Source: Pseudomonadota bacterium (GTDB taxonomy: Bacteria > Pseudomonadota > Alphaproteobacteria > Caulobacterales > Caulobacteraceae). From it: a DNA stretch of 64,000 nucleotides. Below are positions 42,426-51,130 of the stretch, in pieces. The notes beneath the pieces were generated by a model that saw only the letters and a program-made list of their open reading frames with translations, was not told where the DNA came from and ran no database searches. A program made the translations under genes and the position numbers. Position 1 is the stretch's first letter, and each line of letters starts with the position of its first letter. The stretch covers positions 72,045-136,044 of the forward strand of contig JAEXZS010000023.1 of NCBI GenBank assembly GCA_023451375.1, written 5' to 3'.

Positions 42426-42625
42426 CGCGCCGATTCCGCGCCGATCGCGAGTACGGCGCCGATCCGTCTTCTGACGGTTTCCGATTCGTTCCGTGTCTTA
42501 ACGAGGGCCGCATGCGCGGCCGCGCGCGGCTGCTCGGCCGACGCCGGCGGGCGCGTCTGACGATCCTCGCTCAGGCTCTTCTGGCGCGGCTGGCGCTGGA
42601 CCGAGAGCGCGCCGGCGGCCCCTGA
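42419..42625 (+). CDS. Uncertain small basic protein
   Basis: 68 codons from a GTG inside the end of the previous frame. Arg-rich (RLLGRRRRARLTILAQALLARL). An internal ATG (42512) could give 37 aa. No family. The following 42626-42938 (313 bp) has only weak short frames (e.g. 81 codons from GTG 42635) that I do not trust. Confidence 0.38.
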   Translation: MLTRRFRADREYGADPSSDGFRFVPCLNEGRMRGRARLLGRRRRARLTILAQALLARLALDRERAGGP

Positions 42626-42917
42626 GATCATGGCGTGCCTACCCACATCGGCGATCCGTCGCGTCTGCCTCCAGGTCGGCAGCGCGCACGGCTGACGCGC
42701 TGCGCACGACCCCGCCGGGGCGGACTTTCGCGCAGCCGCTTCCATGCCACTGCCCGTGACCCGCCGCCGTCCAGAGACGGCGAACGCGCCCGGTTTGCCC
42801 TCATCCAAGCCAACCATGGCCGCCTGACGGACGGTCATCGGAGCCCCTTTTGCCACGCGCGGCCTCTGCTCGCCGCGTGAGCGCAACCGTGCGGCCGAGA
42901 CCGGCCGGCTGTCTGGC

Positions 42918-42938
42918 GGATTCGAAAAGGTCGAATCC
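42918..42938 (+). promoter_or_regulatory. Hairpin enclosing the ribosome-binding site of the CII-like gene
   Basis: Perfect 8-bp arms GGATTCGA (42918-42925) and TCGAATCC (42931-42938) with the Shine-Dalgarno AAAGG as the 5-nt loop; the ATG follows at once. It could act as an RNA hairpin controlling translation or as a DNA operator. Confidence 0.55.
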
Positions 42939-43370
42939 ATGAACCCGCGTCAGCACGCACTTCTGGTGCGCGCGCTCTACGCCGCATGCGGCGGCGTCGA
43001 CGAGTGCGTCACAGCCCTTGAGAACCTCCCGTCCCGAACGGGGCGGTCCCAGCTCTATCGATATGCGGATCCGCAATCCGGCGTGTTCATGCCGGCCGAC
43101 GTCATCGCTGACCTCGAGGCGTATTGTGGCCAGCGGATCTACAGCCAGGCGCTCTACGAGGCGCGGCCCGCCAAGCCCGACCAGGTCGAGGCGCTCGTCA
43201 CCGAAGGCTGTGACATCGGCGAACACGGCGTCCAGCTGCAGGCGCTGATCCGCCGGGCGGCCGCCGACGGCATCACGGAGGCCGAGGCCCTCGAGATCGA
43301 GGCCGGCTTCCTCGCGCACGAGGACCACGTCAGGAACGCCCGGGCGGCCCTGCAGGCGGCGCGGTCATGA
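42939..43370 (+). CDS. Phage regulatory protein (CII-like)
   Basis: 143 aa. QHALLVRALYAACGGVDECVTALENL ... SQLYRYADPQSGVFMPADVIADLEAYCGQRIYSQAL fits the phage CII-like regulatory group: an N-terminal DNA-binding part in which YRY-D-P-x-x-x-x-MPADVI-LE-YCG recurs in Caulobacterales prophages. The C-terminal 60 residues are helical. Acts probably on early or replication genes (inference). Overlaps the next gene by 4 bp. Confidence 0.7.
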   Translation: MNPRQHALLVRALYAACGGVDECVTALENLPSRTGRSQLYRYADPQSGVFMPADVIADLEAYCGQRIYSQALYEARPAKPDQVEALVTEGCDIGEHGVQLQALIRRAAADGITEAEALEIEAGFLAHEDHVRNARAALQAARS

Positions 43371-44038
43371 CGGCCGTCCCTATCGATCACAGCCACCGCC
43401 GCCGTCGTCCCGAACCCGAGTACCGGCGCACATACTCGCCTGTCCGACGCGGCAGCCAGGCCGCCGGCGGCGAGGACTGGAAGCCGCTGAGCTGGAAGGA
43501 AGGTCGCCGGCTTCTGCTGGCGCTGCGGATTCACGCGGAGAAGCAGCGGCGCAAGGGCGAGCGCACCGGAACGGCCCCGCGCGACAAGAACGGAGATCCC
43601 GGAGGCGTGAGCTTCGGCGCGATCCGCCTTGCCGAGATCCTGGTCGGCATCGCCACCAAGCGAAACGGCCGCTGCGAACCCTCGGTGCAGTGGCTGGCCA
43701 GGGCCCTGAACGTGCCGTTGAAGACCATCCACGCCTGGAAGGCGCAGCTGAAGCGCCACGGCTTCCTGGACTGGCGGCGCCGCTGGGTGTTCAGCGGTAG
43801 AACCGGGCCGCGGGGCGAGCAGGTGCAGCAGACGTCCAACGCCTATTGGCTGAAGGCCCCCCTGGAGGCCCTGCAGGCGGCGGAGAAGGTGCTCGCGCCC
43901 CGCAAGCCCGAGGAGGACGACGAGGCCCGCTGGGCGGCCATGCCCGAGGAAATGCGGGCCAACCTGCGCCGCATGAAGGCCTTCGCCGCCGAGCGGAGCG
44001 AGCGCGGCAGCCAGTTCGGTCGAGCAGGCCCGTCATGA
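43367..44038 (+). CDS. Helix-turn-helix protein, possible replication accessory
   Basis: 223 aa. CEPSVQWLARALNVPLKTIHAWKAQLKRHGFLDWRRRWVFSG contains a winged helix of the kind found in phage replication initiators and DnaT/DnaD-like proteins (motif about residues 104-145); the N-terminus is basic, the C-terminus charged. No helicase, primase or rolling-circle motif is present. It is the only candidate replication gene in the early region. Confidence 0.6.
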   Translation: MTAVPIDHSHRRRRPEPEYRRTYSPVRRGSQAAGGEDWKPLSWKEGRRLLLALRIHAEKQRRKGERTGTAPRDKNGDPGGVSFGAIRLAEILVGIATKRNGRCEPSVQWLARALNVPLKTIHAWKAQLKRHGFLDWRRRWVFSGRTGPRGEQVQQTSNAYWLKAPLEALQAAEKVLAPRKPEEDDEARWAAMPEEMRANLRRMKAFAAERSERGSQFGRAGPS

Positions 44039-44526
44039 ATCACGTGAGGGGTCTGAATCCGGCCTCTCTCAAGAATAGAAAGCGTCGAGCTGGTCGCTCG
44101 ACCACATGATCAAGGGATGAACGGCGTCGCGCTAGGACGCGCGACATCATTTCCCGGGATCACCGAGACCGCCAACGGCGGAATTTCTCCCCCTTACGAC
44201 AGGGGGCCGAGCAGTGCTCGGCCTCATTGAGCCACGCTGTCGCGTGCCAACCGGCCGACGCCGGCGTCTGTCCGATCGACCGAGGGCTCGGCGACGACGG
44301 AGGGGTTTCGATCTTCAGCGCCGACCGGCGACCAGGTGGTCAGCCCAGCCAGGGAAGAGGAACGGGAACGGGCGCGCGGGGGGCGGCACGCGAATGGCTC
44401 CGCTTTACACATCCCGCTTCAGCGTTGACAGAAACTCTCGGGCCGTTGCCCGGGGCGGCCAGAACCGGCGCTGACCAGGCCGAGAACGTTGCGCGCGGCC
44501 GGCGGATGAGCAGGGGAGAGGCCGAC
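44039..44526. other. Gene-poor, hairpin-rich stretch
   Basis: About 490 bp with no convincing gene (overlapping frames of mixed codon quality only). Four close perfect hairpins: GTCGAGC/GCTCGAC (44084-44102), GTCGCGC/GCGCGAC (44126-44145), CCCCCT/AGGGGG (44189-44206) and GGCCGAGCA/TGCTCGGCC (44205-44223), plus the palindrome GACGCCGGCGTC (44257-44268). No T-tract follows them, so simple terminators are unlikely. Confidence 0.6.
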
Positions 44527-44718
44527 ATGATCCACCTCTACACGCGACATGGCGGCGGCAGGACGGCGCGGCTGCAGCTGGCGCTCCTGGACGCGCTGCG
44601 CGGCGGCGAACAGGTGGTCGAGATCAGGCGAGGACGCGTCGATCGCCTCGAGCCCGATGGCTTCGGCGGGATCAGGCGCGTCCCCATGAGCAGGCGCGGA
44701 TCTGCGCCGGCGAACTAG
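44527..44718 (+). CDS. Small hypothetical phage protein
   Basis: 63 aa: MIHLYTRHGGGRTARLQLALLDALRGGEQVVEIRR... GGIRRVPMSRRG. A strong GGGGAGAGG lies 6 bp before the ATG. Basic; family unknown. Convergent with the Ogr-like gene, overlapping its stop by 4 bp. Confidence 0.6.
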   Translation: MIHLYTRHGGGRTARLQLALLDALRGGEQVVEIRRGRVDRLEPDGFGGIRRVPMSRRGSAPAN

Positions 44719-45089
44719 CCGGCGGCGGCGAAGGCCTGGACCGGCCGGGCGCGCGTGAGCGGGCCGACCGGCAGCTTGATCCGCGGGTTCGGCAGCTGAG
44801 ACGGCGCGATCATGCGGCTGATGGTTAGGTCCGCGACGTAGGTTCCGCCGCATTCGAGGTTGCTGCACTGGTAGCGGATCTCGCGACAGAGCGGCGTCAA
44901 CGACTCGGAATCGCGGACCTTCAGCGGCGCCCGGCAGTGCGGGCACTGCACACGGCCGCGGCTGTGGCCGAGCGGAACCCGGCCGGTGGATTGCGTGGTG
45001 GCAAAAATTGTAGTCGCCCCGTTTGTTCCCCCTGCGTTCTTAGTAGCAGAGTTTCCCCGCGAGGTTGAGTGTTTTCCTTCGTCGGTCAT
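44715..45089 (-). CDS. Ogr/Delta-type late-gene activator
   Basis: 124 aa. Zinc-finger arrangement Cys49, Cys52 (CPHC) ... Cys75, Cys80 (CSNLEC) followed by TYVADLTISRMIAPS is the Ogr/Delta signature; in P2 these proteins bind dyads near -55 and switch on late promoters with host sigma-70 polymerase. It has an extra 45-residue Ser/Thr-rich N-terminus and a C-terminal tail compared with P2 Ogr (72 aa). Last gene of the D operon, as in P2. Confidence 0.88.
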   Translation of the reverse strand: MTDEGKHSTSRGNSATKNAGGTNGATTIFATTQSTGRVPLGHSRGRVQCPHCRAPLKVRDSESLTPLCREIRYQCSNLECGGTYVADLTISRMIAPSQLPNPRIKLPVGPLTRARPVQAFAAAG

Positions 45090-45107
45090 GGCTTTACGCG
45101 CTGCTCC

Positions 45108-46157
45108 TCACGTCTCGCCGCCATCCCCATCGCGGCCGAGCTCGCATTCAATCCGGGTTGTCAGGCCGCCGCTGCCGTCGATGGCATGGGTGGCGGTGAC
45201 GATGATCCAGCCGGCGCCGTCGATCTCGGGCTTCCACCCCGCAAGGCGCACCGGACGCTCGGCGAAAAGGTCTGGCCGGCCGCGGGCGAGCGTCAGCGAA
45301 AACTCGGCCTTGCCGCGCTTCATCCTGCCCTGGGCCGCCTCGGCCGCCTGACGTGCGGCGGCCTCGCTGGCGTGGATCTTCTGCAGGCGGCGCGGATTGT
45401 CGCTCGCGCCGACCGTCACCTCCTTGGTGGAAGCGGAAGCCCGGTCGCGCCAGAGCGCCACGACGCCACTGTGCGCGCCGCGGTCCGGCGCCTTGTAGCT
45501 GTGCTGGTCGCCGTCCGCCCGCGTGATCTGGGCGACCTCCAGCGCCGCGCCGCCGAGCGTCCGGCCCGCGCCGGCTGGACCGAACAGAAGCCGGCCGGCC
45601 TTGACGGTGGCGATGGCGTCGAAGCGGCGGCCCAGGCGCGCGAGGAAGGCGGCGTCGCTCTCGTTGGTCTGCGCCAGGTGGCCCATGGTGCGGCCCGCCA
45701 GCTCGTCGCTGATCACCGCGGTGAGGCCGTTGCGGGCCCCGATCTCCTCAAGGACCTCGCGCAGCGGGACGCCGGCGCCTGGCTGCGCGCCCGCCGCCGG
45801 CCAGCTCTGGCTCCGCCGGCGGCGGAAGGCCCCGGTCAGATCGGCCGAGCGGGCGCGAACGGTGACCTTGTCCGGCGTGCCGCTGTGGCCGATCTCGTCA
45901 ATCTTGAACCGACCCTTGTCGATCATCGCCAGCTGGCGGCCGGACTGGGTGTCGATCCAGCCGAGCGACAAGGTGCAGGCGCCGCCCTTTGCCGGCAGCG
46001 CCAGCCGACCGTCGCTGTCGGAGAGCTCGAGCGTCAGCTCGTCGGCCTCGGCCCCGCGCTTTTCGGTCAGCGCCAGGCGCAGCAGCCGATGCCCTGCCTT
46101 CGGAGAGACGTCGACGCCGTCGACCACCAGACGCCAGGCGGGTGCGTAGCTGTCCAT
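45108..46157 (-). CDS. D: Tail protein gpD (late control protein D)
   Basis: 349 aa. P2 gpD-type hub/spike-cap protein: AWRLVVDGVDVS at the start, LTLELSDSDGRLALP, SADLTGAFRRRRSQSW, TNESDAAFLARLGRRFDAI and a C-terminal WIIVTATHAIDGSGGLTTRIE. Start overlaps the U stop. Confidence 0.93.
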   Translation of the reverse strand: MDSYAPAWRLVVDGVDVSPKAGHRLLRLALTEKRGAEADELTLELSDSDGRLALPAKGGACTLSLGWIDTQSGRQLAMIDKGRFKIDEIGHSGTPDKVTVRARSADLTGAFRRRRSQSWPAAGAQPGAGVPLREVLEEIGARNGLTAVISDELAGRTMGHLAQTNESDAAFLARLGRRFDAIATVKAGRLLFGPAGAGRTLGGAALEVAQITRADGDQHSYKAPDRGAHSGVVALWRDRASASTKEVTVGASDNPRRLQKIHASEAAARQAAEAAQGRMKRGKAEFSLTLARGRPDLFAERPVRLAGWKPEIDGAGWIIVTATHAIDGSGGLTTRIECELGRDGDGGET

Positions 46158-46615
46158 CAGAACAGACCGAGCAGTTCGCTGGCGATCGGCACCGGCGTCT
46201 GAGGGCCGGGCGCGGCGGCGCGGCGGGCCGAATCATCATCGAGGCGCTTCAGCGTGACGGTGAAGTCGATCACACGCGGCGTGCCGCCGTCCATGATCCC
46301 GCGCTGGGTGTCGTCCAGGTCGGTGATGACGAAGTCGCCGTAGACATTGCCCTCGCCGTCGATCAGCGGCCAGGCCGCGCCGCGATCGGCGAGCGCGGCC
46401 AGGTTCTCGACCGCCCAGCGGTCGCCGACGATCTGCGGCGCCAGCATCCCCATCAGGGTGATGATGTCGTCCCCGACGCCCACGAACTGGGAGGCCGCCC
46501 GGGCGCCCACGCGCGCTTCGCCGGCGTGGCGCCAGGACCGCCTGCGCTGCAGCTGCTGGTACGTGACCGTCGGCAGCGAGAAGATGTAGTCGCCGATCGC
46601 CATCAGGTGCGTCAT
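46157..46615 (-). CDS. U: Tail protein gpU
   Basis: 152 aa. MAIGDYIFSLPTVTYQQLQRRRSWRHA and IDGEGNVYGDFVITDLDDTQ are gpU hallmarks (tail terminator-like). Start ATG 46615 overlaps the T stop (ATGA); the ATG at 46603 is an alternative. Confidence 0.92.
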   Translation of the reverse strand: MTHLMAIGDYIFSLPTVTYQQLQRRRSWRHAGEARVGARAASQFVGVGDDIITLMGMLAPQIVGDRWAVENLAALADRGAAWPLIDGEGNVYGDFVITDLDDTQRGIMDGGTPRVIDFTVTLKRLDDDSARRAAAPGPQTPVPIASELLGLF

Positions 46616-49600
46616 CAGGCGTCGTCCCAATCGTCGATCAAGGCCGAACCGTCAGATCCACTGGAGCTGGTCCCCAGGACTTTGGCGACTTCCTTCGCGA
46701 CCAGCTCGGCGATGCGCTGCTCATCCTGCCCTGGGGCGGCGTGGATGTGGAACTCAAGGTGCGGCGCGGGGGCGGGCCCGCCCGACCGGCCGCCGCCGGC
46801 GGGAGCCAGCCGGGATCCGGTTTCGAACCGCAGCGGCTCCGGGCCCAGCGCCTGATGATCTGCGGCAGGCAAGGAGACGGCGCTGACGGCGCTCAACGCT
46901 GCGGCCGCCCTACGGAGTTGATCAGGCATCGCTAGGATTGGGCTGATGTCAGCTGTCGCTGCATTGGCGCGTCGCCCCGCACCGTCTCGGTCTGGAAGAC
47001 TGATGGCGCGGACCGCGCTCAATGCCGCCGCAACCTTCTGCAGGTGACCAGGTAGCCCGACGAAGAGGCTGGCTGCGGATTGCTGCCGCTCTGGTGTGCC
47101 CGCGTGGTGTTCAGGGGGAGCCAGGCCGGGCGAGGGGACAGGCGCACCTCCCCGGAGGTCCGCAATGGCCGGAACAGATCTGGATGCCTCAGGCCGCGGC
47201 GCCGCCTCTGCTGCGCGCGCCTCTGGGGGAGCTAGATTCAGCGAGGCAGCCGCGGCCAAAGCTACGGTCGCGCGCCGCATCTGGTCGACAGCCGATCCAG
47301 ACTGGCCCCGGATGCCGAGCGCCAGGCCGTCCATCATGAAGGCGCCGAAGCCTGCGAAGAGGCGCGACGGCGAGCGAATCTGAGCCGTGCGCGTCACGCC
47401 GGTGGCCGCTGATCTCGTGGCCTGGGCGGTGGCCTCCTGGACCTGAGTACGGCGATTGCGGATGCCGTTGGTCAGCCCGTTGATGATGTCGGTGCCGAAC
47501 TTGAGGAACCGCGCAGGCAAGCCGCTGAACCAGGAGAAGACTGAGGCGAACGCCTGCTGGAAGGCCTGAAGCGGCCCCCAGTTCGAGATCGCATTGCTGA
47601 CGGCGGAGATCCCAGCGCTGACCAGCCCCTTGGCGGTTTCCCATACGCCGCCGATGAAACCCGTGATCGCGCCCCAATTCTTGATGATCATGCCCAGAGG
47701 CGTGAAGTTGAAGAAGGCGACCTTCAGGCCCTCGATGGCGCCGCTGACCACGGCCTTCACGCCAGCCCAGAGGTTGGTGAAAAAGGTGGTGATCGGACCC
47801 CAGTTCCGCAGGATGAAGCCCAGAGGGGTGAAGGTCAGAATGGCCAGCTTCAGACTGTCCAGGCCGAGGCCCACCACCTCCTTGATCAGGCTCCAGGTCG
47901 CCCCAAAGAAGTCGACGACGGCGTCCCAGTTCCGCGCGATGACCCCAACGATGGTCCACTTCATCAGGAAGCCGACAACGGCGTCGAGGCCGGCGCTGAC
48001 CGCGCCCTTGATCGTGTCCCAGACACCGGACAGCCAAGGACCGACCTTGCTCCAGTTCTTCCATATCAGGAAGGCGGCAGCGGCCAGGGCGACGACGCCG
48101 ACGATGATCCAGGTGATCGGGTTTGCGAGGAGGGCGAGGTTGAAGCCGATCATAGCCGCGCGCGCCAGCTTGAGCGCCGTAAGCACCCTGCCGCCGAGGG
48201 CGACACTCATCCACTGCGCACCGCGACCGACGAACATGAAGCCCGTCGCGACACCGCGGAGGACCGGCAAGGCTTGAACAAACGACAGTCGCATCAGCGC
48301 GATCGGGCCGAGCACGGCGGCGATGGCGATCGCCACCCCGCCGAACACGACTAGGCCGATCGCCAGGGCGCCAAGGAGCGCCACGATCACTTTGATCGCG
48401 CCCGGGTGTGCGGCCGCGAAGTTCCGGACGCCCTGAGCAGTCGTACCGGCCCAGGCGGAGAAGGCCTTGATCTGCGGCAACAGGCTATAGCCGATCTCGG
48501 TCGCCAGGGCGCCGACGCCGTTCTTGGCGAGGTTGACGGCGTTCGTCGTGGTCGCCGCGCGCGCAGCGAACTCCTTGTCCATTGACCCTGCGTAGAACGC
48601 CTGGTCTCCGACCTGGCGGAAGTTCCGGCGAACCAGCTCGAGCTGGCTGAGCAGCGGCGATATAGCCGCGACCGATTCCGAGCCGAACAGCTGGGTAAGG
48701 ACGGCGAGGCCCCGTTCTTTCGGCAGTTCCGCCACAGCACTCAGGACGGACATGATGGCGCCCGAAGCGTCGGTCTGCATCCGCTTGGCCATCTGGGACG
48801 CGTCCAGTCCCAGAGCCGCGAAGGCCTTCTGCTGGCTCTTGGTGGCGGCCTCGCCCTTCGTCAGCCCCAGCAGCATGTTCTTGATGCCGGTTGCGCCGAT
48901 CTCGCTCTGCACCCCGACCGAGTTCATGACCTGCGCGAGGGCAGCAAGGTGCGGTCCTGAGGCGCCGGCGACGTCGCCGAGAGGTCCGACGCGCGTGACC
49001 ATATCCGAGACAGCGCCGGCATTGCCGCCGTAGGCGTTGGTCAGCGCGTTCACGCGATCTGCGAGCGCGATGACCTCGGGCTGGGCCATGCCGAAGGCTG
49101 TCCGCCAGGTCGCCATCATGGCGCCGGCCTCTTCCGAGGTGACGTCGAAGGCGACGCCCATCTTGGCGGCCGCCTCCGTGTAGGCCAGCAGATCGCCTCG
49201 TGCGACGCCGGCCCGAGCGCCTTGCGCCATGATGCCGGCGAGCTCTTCCTTCGCGACGGGTAGGCGCGTCGAGAGGCTCAGGATATCGTCGCTCATCGCC
49301 TTGAAGGCGACGGGCGAGGGGAAGTCGACGACCTTGCGGACATCGGCCATGGCCTCCTCAAAGCCCATGGCTTCACGGGCCGCCAATACCAGAGGCGCTC
49401 CGAGGGCCGACCCGGCGGCGATCGACGACGCGCCCGCGCCCTGCATGGATCCGGCAAGCTGCTGAGCATTCTCGTACTTGGCGTTGGCGCTGGCCAACTG
49501 GCGTCTGCGCTCATTCAGGCGGCCGAACTTCTTCTCCTGGTCGACGACAGCGCGGCTTGTCTCCTCGATGCGTCGGCGAAGGTCCCGTTCGTGGGTCGCC

Positions 49601-50010
49601 AAGTTGCGGGTCGAGACGCCCGCGGCTTCCAGGCCGGTGCGCAGGGCGCGCACGCCGTCGGCGCGCCGCCGCTGCGCAGCCGTCATGTCCGACAGCTCCC
49701 GCCGGGCCCGCGCAAGCGCCGCGGTCATCTTCTTGGTCGGGTTCTCCGCCTCCGCATGCTCCTGGGCCAGCGCGCGGACTCGAGTCTGGGCCTGACGTAG
49801 CGCGATCGCCTGGTCGCCCAGGGCCCGGCGCTGGTCGCGGAAAGCCGCGATGTCCCGCTGCTGCGCCTTCAGCGCCTGCAGTTCCTTGCCGTGCGCCGCC
49901 AAGGCGGCCGATGTCCGGTCGACCTGCTTCTCCACGCCCTGAAACGGGCGCGTCGCGGCGTCGATCGCCTTCAGCAGGATTTCAAGCTTGAGCTTCCGGT
50001 CGCCAGCCAT
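46615..50010 (-). CDS. T: Tail tape measure protein gpT
   Basis: 1131 aa, the longest phage gene and hence a tape measure whose length sets the tail. N-terminal coiled coil (about 1-190, DRTSAALAAHGKELQALKAQ...), a TP901-type core (QGARAGVARGDLLAYTEAAAKMGVAF, about 265-290), hydrophobic spans at about 540-660, and a Pro/Ala-rich C-terminal linker. Preceded by E/E' exactly as in P2-like phages. Confidence 0.95.
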   Translation of the reverse strand: MAGDRKLKLEILLKAIDAATRPFQGVEKQVDRTSAALAAHGKELQALKAQQRDIAAFRDQRRALGDQAIALRQAQTRVRALAQEHAEAENPTKKMTAALARARRELSDMTAAQRRRADGVRALRTGLEAAGVSTRNLATHERDLRRRIEETSRAVVDQEKKFGRLNERRRQLASANAKYENAQQLAGSMQGAGASSIAAGSALGAPLVLAAREAMGFEEAMADVRKVVDFPSPVAFKAMSDDILSLSTRLPVAKEELAGIMAQGARAGVARGDLLAYTEAAAKMGVAFDVTSEEAGAMMATWRTAFGMAQPEVIALADRVNALTNAYGGNAGAVSDMVTRVGPLGDVAGASGPHLAALAQVMNSVGVQSEIGATGIKNMLLGLTKGEAATKSQQKAFAALGLDASQMAKRMQTDASGAIMSVLSAVAELPKERGLAVLTQLFGSESVAAISPLLSQLELVRRNFRQVGDQAFYAGSMDKEFAARAATTTNAVNLAKNGVGALATEIGYSLLPQIKAFSAWAGTTAQGVRNFAAAHPGAIKVIVALLGALAIGLVVFGGVAIAIAAVLGPIALMRLSFVQALPVLRGVATGFMFVGRGAQWMSVALGGRVLTALKLARAAMIGFNLALLANPITWIIVGVVALAAAAFLIWKNWSKVGPWLSGVWDTIKGAVSAGLDAVVGFLMKWTIVGVIARNWDAVVDFFGATWSLIKEVVGLGLDSLKLAILTFTPLGFILRNWGPITTFFTNLWAGVKAVVSGAIEGLKVAFFNFTPLGMIIKNWGAITGFIGGVWETAKGLVSAGISAVSNAISNWGPLQAFQQAFASVFSWFSGLPARFLKFGTDIINGLTNGIRNRRTQVQEATAQATRSAATGVTRTAQIRSPSRLFAGFGAFMMDGLALGIRGQSGSAVDQMRRATVALAAAASLNLAPPEARAAEAAPRPEASRSVPAIADLRGGAPVPSPGLAPPEHHAGTPERQQSAASLFVGLPGHLQKVAAALSAVRAISLPDRDGAGRRANAATADISPILAMPDQLRRAAAALSAVSAVSLPAADHQALGPEPLRFETGSRLAPAGGGRSGGPAPAPHLEFHIHAAPGQDEQRIAELVAKEVAKVLGTSSSGSDGSALIDDWDDA

Positions 50011-50029
50011 TGATTCATCACGACTTGTT

Positions 50030-50505
50030 CTAGGGAGGCGCGTTCACCCGGTTCCACCAGGCGACCGCGCGTTCCCGCGCATCGAGCAACTCCCCCAACG
50101 GGAGGGCGTAGATCTCGCTGAGAGCCCAGTGGAAGACGCCGGCGATGTCGGCGGCGGCGTCCTCTACGCGTCCAGGCCAGCCTCGGCCTTCTGCTGCTTC
50201 GTCAGCAAAAAATCCGACACCTTGTTCGCGATCGCGGCGACGTCCTGGGCGGGCATGGCCAGGTACTCGGCCGAGGCGATCATGGGCGAGCTGATGCGCG
50301 GCACAACCTTGGACACCGCGAAGGTGTCCATGCGGTAGAGCGAGACCAGGTCAGTCCCGCGCAGCTCGCCGCCATTGGGCCGGCGGAGCGTGATACGCGA
50401 CACCGGCTTGCCGTCGCGCATGATCGGCTTCTCGAGATCGACGGTCTTCAGGGTGTCGTTGTCCAGCTCGGCGCTGGCAGAGGAGGTAGGATTGAGGTCG
50501 GTCAT
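50030..50505 (-). CDS. Frameshift product gpE+E'
   Basis: Tail-assembly chaperone extension. The E frame contains the slippery heptamer T-TTT-TTG (minus strand of 50206-50212); slipping -1 enters a frame that stops at 50030-50032 and encodes DIAGVFHWALSEIYALPL and ERAVAWWNR, the gpE' family signature. The E' frame has no start codon of its own at the right place, so frameshifting is the natural reading. Confidence 0.85.
50164..50505 (-). CDS. E: Tail assembly protein gpE
   Basis: 113 aa, zero-frame product: TVDLEKPIMRDGKPVSRITLRRPNGGELRG ... DVAAIANKVSDFLLTK. Matches P2 gpE (tail tube/tape-measure chaperone). Its last 13 codons follow the slippery heptamer. Between FII and T, the standard place. 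Confidence 0.92.
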   Translation of the reverse strand: MTDLNPTSSASAELDNDTLKTVDLEKPIMRDGKPVSRITLRRPNGGELRGTDLVSLYRMDTFAVSKVVPRISSPMIASAEYLAMPAQDVAAIANKVSDFLLTKQQKAEAGLDA

Positions 50506-50552
50506 GAGCCGGTCCAGTTCAGATTAAGCTTTAAGTTCGGAGCGGAGCGGCG

Positions 50553-51065
50553 TCAGAGGCCGAGGATGCGGCGCTGCTCGGCGAGCATGTCCACGCCGTC
50601 CTGCATCCAGACGCAGTTGAGGACGTCGATCTCGACCAGGACGCGACCGTTCCAGGTCTCCTTGTAGTAGACGCAGGTGGTCTCGACCGTGGTCTCGGTG
50701 TCTTCGCCCGGCTTGGTAGCGCCCCGCTCGAGCTTCTTGTGGCGTCCGCGGACCACCACCTCGCCTTCGCCGTACTCGCCGGTGTCGTCGCGCTGATAGG
50801 CGCCGACGAAGCGAACCTGGTTCCGGCCGGCGCGTTGGGCGCCGAACTGGGCGACCAGCTCTGGCACGTGGCCCATGTACTTGTGGGTCACCACGATCGG
50901 GCCGGCGGCGCCCATGTCGATCTCGACAGAGCCGTCCATGCCGCCGGCGCGGAACTCCTCCATCTTCCGCTCGAGCGGCGGCAGGGTGACCTCGTCCACC
51001 TCACCCTGCCAGCCCTTGCCGTCAGTGTAGATGTTCTGGTTCTTGAGCTTGCGGGGCAGACCCAT
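50553..51065 (-). CDS. FII: Major tail tube protein gpFII
   Basis: 170 aa. LPRKLKNQNIYTDGKGWQGEVDEVTLPPLERKMEEFRAGGMDG is the family N-terminus; it ends with EIDVLNCVWMQDGVDMLAE, also typical. Forms the inner tube of the contractile tail. Confidence 0.95.
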   Translation of the reverse strand: MGLPRKLKNQNIYTDGKGWQGEVDEVTLPPLERKMEEFRAGGMDGSVEIDMGAAGPIVVTHKYMGHVPELVAQFGAQRAGRNQVRFVGAYQRDDTGEYGEGEVVVRGRHKKLERGATKPGEDTETTVETTCVYYKETWNGRVLVEIDVLNCVWMQDGVDMLAEQRRILGL

Positions 51066-51130
51066 GGCGGAATTCCTCAGGAAGACGACGGCTTAGCCGT
51101 TGAAGATCAGGTTGCGGGGGAGGTGGCGGC

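Noticed and set aside
40223..42940. A 905-codon open frame on the minus strand, spanning the whole rightward small-gene region.
   Set aside because: It covers several opposite-strand genes with good starts, ribosome-binding sites or 4-bp overlaps (Cro-like gene, 41051, 41324, 41528), is low-complexity Ser/Arg/Pro/Ala throughout, and shows no domain. Long stop-free antisense frames are common at this GC content.
44214..44718. Overlapping plus-strand frames of 86 and 163 codons (from GTG 44214 and TTG 44227).
   Set aside because: Codon quality is mixed, they begin inside a hairpin, and only the last 63 codons (from ATG 44527, with a good ribosome-binding site) look coding.
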